Origin: an uncultured Selenomonadaceae bacterium
GTDB taxonomy: Bacteria > Bacillota > Negativicutes > Selenomonadales > Selenomonadaceae
Assembly: GCA_937902665.1 (NCBI GenBank)
Contig: CALELM010000002.1
Span: 1-13,612, forward strand
Length of the DNA stretch: 13,612 nt
Reading direction: 5' to 3'
Below are positions 6,537 through 13,040 of this stretch, in pieces. Below the pieces are notes generated by a model. It did no database searches. It saw only the letters and a list, made by a program, of their open reading frames with translations, and was not told where the DNA came from. A program made the position numbers and the translations under genes. Every line of letters begins with the position of its first letter. Position 1 is the stretch's first letter.

Positions 6537-8629
6537 TGTTTCTGCAAATCCTTTCGCATGCGGAACATCAGTGCATTATATTCCTTTTCACGCTTTTGCA
6601 GTGCCTCACTATATGCGCAGCTATCGGAAAGATAGGCGGCAAAGTTCTGTCGCTTGAGTGCAGCGAACTGTTCCATGACCTCGGCAGAAATAGCCGCAAG
6701 CTCTCGCTCATTCACGAAAGCCACGATTTCATCAATCGGTACATTGAGCAATGGCTCAGACCAACGCAGAAGGAACATTCTCTCCTCTGTTTTTTTGCGA
6801 GAGAATATGATTTCGGACAGGTTGCGCTGCAATCTTTCGGTCAGCTTGTAAAGCTCGTTCTCCGTTTCAAACTTGTCTTGCAAGTCACCGCCAGATTGGA
6901 AGGCAAACTTTTGGTAGATATTCTTGCGTTCTCCCAAATAAAAATCGTCTATCTCATTCTTGTAATTCTTCAGTATTTTCCATACACATTCCGCAGGAGT
7001 TATTTCCTCATCGCTTAGGAGATTGCCCTTCAGGGCAAATTCTGCCAAGGGCAAAAACCTCTGCTCGATAAGGAACCGCTTGTTCTCCCAATCCTCATAC
7101 CATGCCCCGTAAACTTCTTCCTCCACCGCATTATCACGGCAAACAGCGACAAGTTCCTCCCGCTTATTCGTTTTGAACGACCTGTAATCCTCGCTCCACT
7201 CGTCCCATGCGTTCACGAGATTGGTGACAAAGGAGCGGTGCAGGGCAAAAAAGTCTACCTTTTGCTGTGCTTCTTTGACAATGCGAGCCATGTTTTCGAC
7301 AAGGAAAGCAAAGCTTGCCCTCGGCTCGGCTTCCATTGCCGCCAGCTCGCAAATGGAATTTTCCCTGCAAGTGACCTCACGCAAGCGTTTCGCCAAGGCT
7401 TCCGCCTGTGACTGTATATTCAAGATTTGTGCCTTTACTGCGTCCATGCCGAGTTCCAAGTGTACCGCCAAGAATTGCTGCCGCTCTGCCAAATGTTCAT
7501 TTTCGGCTTCTGTCAAATGCGGACTCTCCGTATATCTTGTCTCCAACTGCAAAGCAATCTTGGAAAAATCGCGGATGGTTTCGCTTTGTGCCGTTTCGTA
7601 CTCCTGCAACATCTCCAAAATGGTATCGGTAACGGAAAGCACAGCCTCGTAGTACTGGATGACGGACTGATCCACGGCTTTCACGTCATACTTCGCCAGC
7701 AGCGGCTTGTAGCTGAAATCAGCCGTCAAGCGTACCTCCTTCTTTTGCAGTCCGGCAAGCTGTGCTTCCACCTCCGCAAGCTGTTTCAATAGTTTCGGTT
7801 TATCAATATAGATTTGGCGGTACAGCTCCGTGATGGCTTCGTCCTGAAAGGTAGGAAGCAATCCGTTCTGCACGAAAACATCCAACGTCATTTGCAGTTT
7901 TTCTGTTTCCGTGAAAAGCGTGTTGCTTGGAGCAACATTGGGTTCATAATCGGCAGGAACAAGACCGTGATAACATGGCAAAAGATGGGCTCCACGACTA
8001 ACCATATCCGTTCTCGCACCGCTATCATCTAAATCTTTCCCCAAAATGGCACCATTATACATAACTGCCCAATAACAGCGAGCCTTGATACCCCAATTCA
8101 CTCCCGAATGGAAAGGAAAGGTTTTATCTTCGATAAGCGACCACAGTTCCTCGGGAGTAGGAACACGCCATTCGTTATATCCCTCGCCTAATTCTTCTGT
8201 GGCATTTGTATTTGCAAGCAAAGACGCAGCTCCATCGGCTGTGTAAGCTTCCGTATACCACGGGAAACAATCCAGATTTGCCCACAGCAGTGCCGTGTTT
8301 TTATCCATCAGCACCTTCGGCTTGTTCTTGAAGAAATACCACCGCTGGTTTTTGATTGCTTCCAGTATCTTTTGCACGCCCGAGCCTGACAGCTCCTGAA
8401 TCCTGCGGCTGATCGAGCTGAGTTCTCCTTGGAGTGCAGACAGCTTGCCCTGCAGCCCGTCCTGCTGTGCCAAAAGCTCCGCTTGCCTCTTGTTCAGCTC
8501 CGCCACCTTCGCCGCATTGGCTTCATTTTCTATTCCCTCACAGTTTTCAGCAATCCGCTGCACCTTTGCCAGCAGCTCCTCCTTCTGCCTTCCCAGTGCA
8601 TCCATCTCGCTTGCCTTGCTATTCTCCAT
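6533..8629 (-). CDS. Large coiled-coil protein with DUF1566/Lcl-like domain
   Basis: A 698-residue soluble protein of unknown function. Residues about 8-82 form a heptad-rich coiled coil (KRQAELLAQQDGLQGKLSAL). Residues about 96-226 resemble the DUF1566/Lcl C-terminal domain, a C-type-lectin-like fold. It shows TALLWANL, then NEWRVPTPEELWSLIED at 152-168, then YWAVMYNG and a C-terminal LLPCYHGL. Residues 240-698 are helical and acidic/basic with many Trp and Tyr (WDEWSEDYRSF, YGAWYEDWENKRF), and I recognise no known domain there. There is no signal peptide or membrane segment, which is unusual because DUF1566 domains are often found in secreted proteins. I chose the ATG at 8629 (AAGGGG about 11 bases upstream); the frame extends to a TTG at 8689 without a ribosome-binding site. 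It is the first gene of the module, overlapping the LRAT gene by four bases. Confidence 0.8.
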   Translation of the reverse strand: MENSKASEMDALGRQKEELLAKVQRIAENCEGIENEANAAKVAELNKRQAELLAQQDGLQGKLSALQGELSSISRRIQELSGSGVQKILEAIKNQRWYFFKNKPKVLMDKNTALLWANLDCFPWYTEAYTADGAASLLANTNATEELGEGYNEWRVPTPEELWSLIEDKTFPFHSGVNWGIKARCYWAVMYNGAILGKDLDDSGARTDMVSRGAHLLPCYHGLVPADYEPNVAPSNTLFTETEKLQMTLDVFVQNGLLPTFQDEAITELYRQIYIDKPKLLKQLAEVEAQLAGLQKKEVRLTADFSYKPLLAKYDVKAVDQSVIQYYEAVLSVTDTILEMLQEYETAQSETIRDFSKIALQLETRYTESPHLTEAENEHLAERQQFLAVHLELGMDAVKAQILNIQSQAEALAKRLREVTCRENSICELAAMEAEPRASFAFLVENMARIVKEAQQKVDFFALHRSFVTNLVNAWDEWSEDYRSFKTNKREELVAVCRDNAVEEEVYGAWYEDWENKRFLIEQRFLPLAEFALKGNLLSDEEITPAECVWKILKNYKNEIDDFYLGERKNIYQKFAFQSGGDLQDKFETENELYKLTERLQRNLSEIIFSRKKTEERMFLLRWSEPLLNVPIDEIVAFVNERELAAISAEVMEQFAALKRQNFAAYLSDSCAYSEALQKREKEYNALMFRMRKDLQKQ

Positions 8630-8852
8630 ATCGTTGCTTGCCCCTTTCCCAGTTATCCAACAGCGTTTCCCCTGCCTATTCTCCTGCAATGCAAATGAAA
8701 ACTCCTGCTTTCCTTGAACATATCACTTCTATCGTCTTAAATTCTCCATAACATCTCAAAATCCTGCTAAAAGAGAATCTTACTGTTAACCATAACCATA
8801 CAACATGTTATGCAACCAGTGGATAAAAGTGTTTATGAAAATTCAATAAATG

Positions 8853-8881
8853 TTGCCAACAAACAAGCAAAACGATACGAT
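8853..8881 (+). promoter_or_regulatory. Plus-strand promoter candidate facing ilvN
   Basis: TTGCCA (8853-8858) and TACGAT (8876-8881) are spaced by exactly 17 bases. Transcription would start near 8888. It is the only good plus-strand promoter I can see in the window, and it reads against ilvBN into the long hairpin at 8956-9007. Confidence 0.45.
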
Positions 8882-8882
8882 T

Positions 8883-8904
8883 GTCATACAAAAGTCATAC
8901 AAAA
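8883..8904 (+). repeat. Tandem 11-bp direct repeat at the plus-strand start site
   Basis: GTCATACAAAA occurs twice in immediate succession (8883-8893 and 8894-8904), exactly between the -10 box and the ribosome-binding site. It could be an operator for a dimeric regulator or a slippage product. Confidence 0.6.
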
Positions 8905-8917
8905 AGGAGTGATTGCA

Positions 8918-9007
8918 ATGGGTTCCGTAGACGCGACATATACAAAGAAATATGAAAAAGCCGAATCACGCAAACAGAAAAATTTCTTTTTGCATGATTC
9001 GGCTTTT
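8918..9007 (+). ncRNA. Possible small RNA or short ORF start on the plus strand
   Basis: Downstream of the plus-strand promoter an AAGGAG box (8904-8909) stands eight bases before an ATG at 8918, opening MGSVDATYTKKYEKAESRKQ. The frame then enters the long inverted repeat at 8956-9007 and runs on antisense to ilvN, where it cannot be a normal protein. Two readings fit. Either this is a short transcript of roughly 120 bases ending at the hairpin, with or without a short peptide, or it is the surviving 5' end of a lost gene. I recognise no family for the peptide. Confidence 0.3.
8951..9007 (-). terminator. Terminator of ilvBN: very long, nearly perfect hairpin
   Basis: A 13-bp perfect outer stem (AAAAGCCGAATCA at 8956-8968 with its complement at 8995-9007) continues inward with about 11 more pairs and only two mismatches, leaving a tiny A/T loop. 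On the minus strand the stem is followed by TTTTTCATATTT, about 40 bases after the ilvN stop. On the plus strand it ends in TTTTG. It therefore probably terminates ilvBN and may also stop transcription from the other side. Confidence 0.75.
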
Positions 9008-9048
9008 GTCGTCAGAATATCTCCAAACTCTGCCTTTCAAAATCCCCG

Positions 9049-9549
9049 TTACATTTTCTTGACGGGAACTGGCCCTCTCGAAAGTGCGATAGCACCGGTA
9101 CGGGCAATCTCGACAATCTCATATTCCGAAAGCACTTCCACGATGGCATCGATCTTGTTCTGCTGTCCCGTAAGCTCGATTACCACGTTTTCCTGCGTAA
9201 TATCGACAATATTGGCACGGAAAATCTCAACAATGTTGACGATATCCGCACGGTTTTCCTTCGTTGCGTGTACCTTGATCATCACAAGCTCACGGTCAAT
9301 GGACGGAGCCTTGCTGAGATTCACGACCTTGATAACATCAATCAGCTTCGAGAGCTGGTGAACTACCTGATCCAGCTCATTTTCCGACTCAACCGACACG
9401 ACAATATTGATGCGTGTAACCTCCGGCTCTTCCGTATATCCGGCAGAAATGCTCTCTATGTTGAATGCACGGCGGCTAATCAAGCCCGCTACATGCGTGA
9501 GAACGCCCGGTTTGTTGTCAACCAAGACAGCCAGCAAATATTTCCTCAT
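9049..9549 (-). CDS. ilvN: Acetohydroxyacid synthase small (regulatory) subunit
   Basis: Regulatory partner of the IlvB enzyme, giving it full activity and valine feedback inhibition. The 166-residue protein has an N-terminal ACT domain (about 3-77: YLLAVLVDNKPGVLTHVAGL) and the usual C-terminal ALS_ss_C domain with RTGAIALSRG near the end. N12, G15 and N30 sit where E. coli IlvH has N11, G14 and N29, residues known for valine sensitivity, so feedback inhibition is likely retained. The length is typical. The ATG at 9549 overlaps the TGA of ilvB by one base (TGATG); an in-frame GTG one codon earlier is the alternative start, with GGAGG nine bases before it. The symbol ilvN versus ilvH is a naming choice. 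Confidence 0.95.
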   Translation of the reverse strand: MRKYLLAVLVDNKPGVLTHVAGLISRRAFNIESISAGYTEEPEVTRINIVVSVESENELDQVVHQLSKLIDVIKVVNLSKAPSIDRELVMIKVHATKENRADIVNIVEIFRANIVDITQENVVIELTGQQNKIDAIVEVLSEYEIVEIARTGAIALSRGPVPVKKM

Positions 9550-11246
9550 CACTTTCCTTCACCTCCAAGAACCATCTCGTCCAAGCGGCAGCCACTGGGT
9601 ACCATCGGCAAAACATCTTCGTCCTGCGGCACCCATACATCCGTTACGGAAGCGCCCTTCTCCTGCATAATCTGAGGCAGAAGCGTGTCCAGCTCCTCCT
9701 TCTTGGTCAAGCGATAGCCCTTCACGCCCATGGATTCCGCCAGCTTGACAAAATCCGTCTTTCCATTCAGCTCCGACTGGGAATAATGATGATTGTAAAA
9801 CAGCCTCTGCCACTGTCCGACCATTCCCAAAATGCAGTTATGCACGATAATGACCTTGACATCAATCCCGTTATCGGCAAGCGTCGCAAACTCTTGGCAA
9901 TTCATCATGATGCTTCCATCACCCGTAAAGAGAACCACCTTGCTGTCAGGCATAGCAACCTTTGCACCCATAGCGGCAGGCAATCCATACCCCATCGTAC
10001 CTTGTCCGCCCGATGTCAGGAAATGACGTGGTTGGTAAACCTTGAAGAACTGTGCCGCCCACATCTGGTGCTGCCCAACGTCCGTGACAGCAATCGTGTT
10101 CTCGTCCGAAAGCGCACTGATTCTTTCGATCAATGCCTCCGGCTTGATCACGTCCCCACATTCCTTGTACTCAAACGGATGCTCCTCGCTCATCTTTACG
10201 CAGGAATCCAGCCACGGCGCAAAAATCTGCGGGAAATCCTCCGTTGCTTCCTCCAGCTTCTTCAGGAAGCATGGCAGGCTCCAGCGCAAATCTCCCATGA
10301 CGCAATAATCCGCCGCAACGTTCTTGTTTACCTCGGCGCGATCCAGCTCAAAATGAACCACCTTCGCCTTTGGCGCAAAATCAGATACCTTCCCTGTCAC
10401 ACGGTCACTAAAGCGCATGCCAATGCAAAGAAGCAGGTCACATTCCATGATGGACATGTTGGAAGCATACGAGCCATGCATTCCTGCAAACCCAAGGAAG
10501 CCCTTCTCGTCAGCGGAAACTGTGCCAAGTCCCAAAAGCGTACTCGTCACTGGGATTCCCAACCGCTTGACAACCCTGCGCAGCACCTCTGCCGTATCTG
10601 AGATGTTCACGCCGCCCCCGACAAAAAGCAATGGCTTCTTTGCCTGCTTCAATGCCTCGACTACAGCATCCACATCCTTCTCATCTCCCGGATACTCTCC
10701 CGTGTAGCCACGAAGATTTACCTTCTCCGGATATTCATAATCAATTTTTGCCGCAAAAACATCCTTTGCCACATCAATGACAACAGGTCCCGGCCTGCCC
10801 GTCCGTGCAATGAAAAATGCCTCTTTCAGAATGCGAGGCAAGTCCTCGGCTTTCTTCACAAGGTAGTTATGCTTCGTGATTGGAGTCGTAATGCCAAAGA
10901 TATCCGCCTCCTGAAAGGAGTCCTTCCCGATGTAGGGATTCGCTACCTGTCCCGTAATGCAAACCAATGGGACAGAATCCGTGCATGCTGTGGCAATGCC
11001 CGTGATCAGGTTCGTCGCACCCGGTCCAGAGGTCGCAAAAACCACGCCTACCTTTCCCGTTGCCCTTGCATAGCCATCTGCCGCATGAACCGCTCCCTGC
11101 TCATGATGCGTCAGAATATGCGGAAATTTGTACTTGTATACCGCATCATACAAAGTGAGAACGGCTCCCCCTGGATACCCGAACACAACATCCACGTTCT
11201 CCCTTTTCAGGCTCTCCAGAACAGCCTCTGCTCCATTTATCACCAT
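9549..11246 (-). CDS. ilvB: Acetohydroxyacid (acetolactate) synthase large subunit
   Basis: Thiamine-diphosphate enzyme condensing two pyruvates, or pyruvate with 2-oxobutyrate, as the first common step of valine, leucine and isoleucine synthesis. The 565-residue product shows FGYPGGAVL at 22-30, the catalytic glutamate E49 in HHEQGAVHAADGYAR, and the thiamine-diphosphate/Mg motif GDGSIMMN at 442-449 ending with N470. GTMGYGLPAAMGA is at about 416-428. The segment LGMVGQWQ (473-480) has Gly where many enzymes have Arg or Lys; the position varies in the family (Thr and Met are known), so activity is not in doubt. The ATG at 11246 has GGGGG seven bases upstream. The 40-base leader predicted from its promoter leaves no room for a T-box or leader peptide. 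Confidence 0.96.
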   Translation of the reverse strand: MVINGAEAVLESLKRENVDVVFGYPGGAVLTLYDAVYKYKFPHILTHHEQGAVHAADGYARATGKVGVVFATSGPGATNLITGIATACTDSVPLVCITGQVANPYIGKDSFQEADIFGITTPITKHNYLVKKAEDLPRILKEAFFIARTGRPGPVVIDVAKDVFAAKIDYEYPEKVNLRGYTGEYPGDEKDVDAVVEALKQAKKPLLFVGGGVNISDTAEVLRRVVKRLGIPVTSTLLGLGTVSADEKGFLGFAGMHGSYASNMSIMECDLLLCIGMRFSDRVTGKVSDFAPKAKVVHFELDRAEVNKNVAADYCVMGDLRWSLPCFLKKLEEATEDFPQIFAPWLDSCVKMSEEHPFEYKECGDVIKPEALIERISALSDENTIAVTDVGQHQMWAAQFFKVYQPRHFLTSGGQGTMGYGLPAAMGAKVAMPDSKVVLFTGDGSIMMNCQEFATLADNGIDVKVIIVHNCILGMVGQWQRLFYNHHYSQSELNGKTDFVKLAESMGVKGYRLTKKEELDTLLPQIMQEKGASVTDVWVPQDEDVLPMVPSGCRLDEMVLGGEGK

Positions 11247-11292
11247 ACGAAATCCCCCTTAAGGTTTACATATTTTCTCTCAATTTTTGCAT

Positions 11293-11321
11293 ATTATAAC
11301 TTAACTGTAAAGAAAATGCAA
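11293..11321 (-). promoter_or_regulatory. Promoter of ilvBN
   Basis: On the minus strand TTGCAT (11316-11321) and a perfect TATAAT (11293-11298) are spaced by 17 bases, predicting a start near 11286 and a leader of about 40 bases. Confidence 0.7.
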
Positions 11322-11332
11322 TACATTTTCTT
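11310..11332. promoter_or_regulatory. 9-5-9 inverted repeat over the ilvB -35 box (operator candidate)
   Basis: AAGAAAATG (11310-11318) and CATTTTCTT (11324-11332) form a perfect 9-bp dyad with a five-base centre that covers the whole -35 hexamer of ilvB. A repressor bound here would block the promoter. The stem is A/T-rich with no clean T-run beyond it, so a terminator for the upstream comF gene is the less likely reading. Confidence 0.5.
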
Positions 11333-11351
11333 CCATCCCTCATGCTTTCCC

Positions 11352-12023
11352 CTACCTCTGCCGCCTGTCGCTTGCCAGTACCATGACAAGAACCCGCACA
11401 GCACCCTTTCGCCGCAAGGCTTCCGCACACGCCTGCACCGTTGCGCCTGTCGTCATGATATCATCCAGCAGAAGGACTTCCTTGCCGCAAACAAACTCTT
11501 CCTGCGTCACAGAAAAAGCATCCATCATATTTTTCCTGCGTTCCTCCCGTGACAGCCCATATTGCGGCACCGTAACACGGGTCCTGCAAAGTGCCTCGTG
11601 AACGGCAATGCCCTTTGCCTCCAACCAGTCCCGAAAAATCCGTTCCGCTTGGTTATAGCCCCTTGAACGCAACTTGTCCTTATGCAGCGGAACAGGAACC
11701 GCAACCATCGCATTTTGCAAAAAAGGAAGCTTCGCATCACATGCATCTAAAAAGGCACGAATCTGCAAAAGGTTTCCCGTCTTTTGATGGTATTTCAGAT
11801 CCCGAATCAAATCCCGCAGGCTTCCGTGATACTTCCCAAGCGCATACGCACCGTCCACCCATTTTGCAGTGTCACAGTCCAAGGGCAAGCGCTTCACGCA
11901 GACAGCCTTTGCCAAGCAATCAGGACACCACGCTCCGCAGTGCTCCACATAAGCGCCGCAAGCAGGGCAATGCGGCGGATAGATAAAGTCCATCACCGCA
12001 GCAAGGATTCCTTGCAGTCCCAT
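11352..12023 (-). CDS. comFC: ComF-family phosphoribosyltransferase-like competence protein
   Basis: A 223-residue ComFC-type protein. At the N-terminus a zinc-finger-like set CPAC (C19, C22) and CPDC (C33, C36) is followed by a phosphoribosyltransferase fold. This has RSRGYNQ at 119-125 and the PRPP-binding signature LLLDDIMTTGAT at 184-195, with the acidic pair D187-D188. Family members are needed for DNA uptake during natural transformation, acting in the cytosol with the ComFA helicase; a direct enzymatic role is not proven. Length and architecture are complete. The ATG at 12023 follows a GAGGGAG box. It begins 22 bases after yqeB, so the two are likely co-transcribed. No comFA is adjacent in the window. 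Confidence 0.9.
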   Translation of the reverse strand: MGLQGILAAVMDFIYPPHCPACGAYVEHCGAWCPDCLAKAVCVKRLPLDCDTAKWVDGAYALGKYHGSLRDLIRDLKYHQKTGNLLQIRAFLDACDAKLPFLQNAMVAVPVPLHKDKLRSRGYNQAERIFRDWLEAKGIAVHEALCRTRVTVPQYGLSREERRKNMMDAFSVTQEEFVCGKEVLLLDDIMTTGATVQACAEALRRKGAVRVLVMVLASDRRQR

Positions 12024-12045
12024 AGCTCTCCCTCAATCAAAACCG

Positions 12046-12873
12046 TTAAAAAAACCTTCTCTTGGGCTGCTGGTTCTCCCATTTCATGACCGCCTGAAGC
12101 ACAGCCCCTGCGATACAGCGCACCTTGTCCGAAATCGTAAAGCAATCCTCCTGATGCATGATGGGATTGATGTCGATAAGCTTCTGCCCCTTCGATACCA
12201 TCGAACCCTCACGAACGATACCTCGAAGCACACCTGAAATATGCGCGCAAATCTCCGTAACCGTCCCGTCCTCTTGGTGAATGCGTGCCACCGGCTCTCC
12301 CGTTGTCATCTTGCAGGAAATATTGTGAAGGGCTTCTACCCTGCCCTCTACTGGAGACAGGAGGATATTTTCCTTGTCGTTATGCCCGACCTGAAAAACC
12401 TCTCCTTCCTTGCGATAGCTGTAGCCCTCGTAAATAATGCGCCCCAACGTATGCCCCCGCATCGTTTCAACGACGGCATCTACGTCACGCCCTGCACAGA
12501 AACCGGGTCCCAGTGCCAGCGTATGCTGCGCCATGTCCCTCGTTGTCCCAAAATTCTCATTTGCCATGAGTGCATCTATGACAACCTGCGGCTCAAAGCC
12601 TGCAATGTGCCTTCCGCCCGGATCAATCAGCATGACAAGCTCCCCTGCCTTCAAAAGCTTTTCTGCCTCCTTGGGAGAACCAGCCTTCTTGCAGGTCACT
12701 CTCGCAACGGTTTTTTCTCCGTCATAAGCAGCATCTGCAAAAGACACCTCCCTGCGTGTGGAGGAAGGTTTTTCTTTTTCCAATATCAACACGCGAAAGC
12801 CTGCATTATGCAAATATATCGCAGCTCCGCTGGCAATCTCTCCCGCGCCGCGAATGATTACAAGACGTTTCAT
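12046..12873 (-). CDS. yqeB: YqeB-type selenium-dependent molybdenum hydroxylase maturation protein
   Basis: A 275-residue protein of the EF2563/YqeB family, a marker of selenium-dependent molybdenum hydroxylases and usually found in genomes that also have selD. Residues 8-16 (RGAGEIASG) are a Rossmann-type nucleotide-binding turn after the first strand. The family stretch LGPGFCAGRDVDAVVETMRG is at about 121-140. Residues 170-236 look like a biotinyl/lipoyl-type hammerhead (LLSPVEGRVEAL and VREGSMVSKGQKLIDINP). The precise biochemical step is not established for the family. The ATG at 12873 has AGAGGA eight bases upstream. It is the first gene of a unit with comFC. No molybdenum enzyme, yqeC or selD lies in the window. 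Confidence 0.88.
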   Translation of the reverse strand: MKRLVIIRGAGEIASGAAIYLHNAGFRVLILEKEKPSSTRREVSFADAAYDGEKTVARVTCKKAGSPKEAEKLLKAGELVMLIDPGGRHIAGFEPQVVIDALMANENFGTTRDMAQHTLALGPGFCAGRDVDAVVETMRGHTLGRIIYEGYSYRKEGEVFQVGHNDKENILLSPVEGRVEALHNISCKMTTGEPVARIHQEDGTVTEICAHISGVLRGIVREGSMVSKGQKLIDINPIMHQEDCFTISDKVRCIAGAVLQAVMKWENQQPKRRFF

Positions 12874-12930
12874 GTTAGATTCCTCTCTTTTCCGTCAAAT
12901 ACATCTTCTTGTCATGCTCGTTTCCTTCTT

Positions 12931-12960
12931 ATTATAACCTACTTCTGCCAAATATTTCCA
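12931..12960 (-). promoter_or_regulatory. Probable promoter of yqeB-comFC
   Basis: A perfect TATAAT (12931-12936, minus strand) is preceded at 18 bases by TGGAAA (12955-12960), which matches the -35 consensus at four of six positions. The leader would be about 52 bases. Confidence 0.5.
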
Positions 12961-12970
12961 TGTGTTTTCA

Positions 12971-13029
12971 GAAAAAATCCATGCAAAAGCCAATCTTTCT
13001 TCATAGCAGAATTTTTTCTTCCTTTTGCA
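12971..13029 (-). terminator. Weak terminator candidate after the nuclease gene
   Basis: TGCAAAAG (12982-12989) and CTTTTGCA (13022-13029) can pair across a 32-base loop, and a run of six T (12972-12977) follows on the minus strand. It lies about 12 bases after the nuclease stop. The long loop makes it uncertain. Confidence 0.35.
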
Positions 13030-13040
13030 GCTATTTATCC

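Larger units (their letters stand above)
8630..8917. other. Gene-free leader region between the module and the plus-strand signals
   Basis: About 290 bases with no supported gene; the plus-strand frame here is Pro/Ala-rich only because it is antisense to coiled-coil codons. It should contain the minus-strand promoter of the module, but I find no convincing -35/-10 pair. An inverted repeat CATAAC-N10-GTTATG (8791-8796 with 8807-8812) next to a short ATAACC direct repeat is a possible binding site. The right part (8853-8917) carries plus-strand signals listed separately. Confidence 0.4.

Noticed and set aside
8434..8751. Three overlapping plus-strand frames rich in Pro, Ala and Ser
   Set aside because: They are complements of the coiled-coil codons of the 698-residue protein and overlap each other.
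9807..9830. Gly in place of Arg/Lys in the IlvB segment LGMVGQWQ as a sign of inactivity
   Set aside because: This position is variable in known enzymes, and all thiamine-diphosphate motifs and E49 are intact.
11247..11351. T-box or attenuator leader for ilvBN
   Set aside because: The promoter with a perfect TATAAT leaves a leader of about 40 bases, and no T-box sequence or leucine/valine-rich peptide is present.
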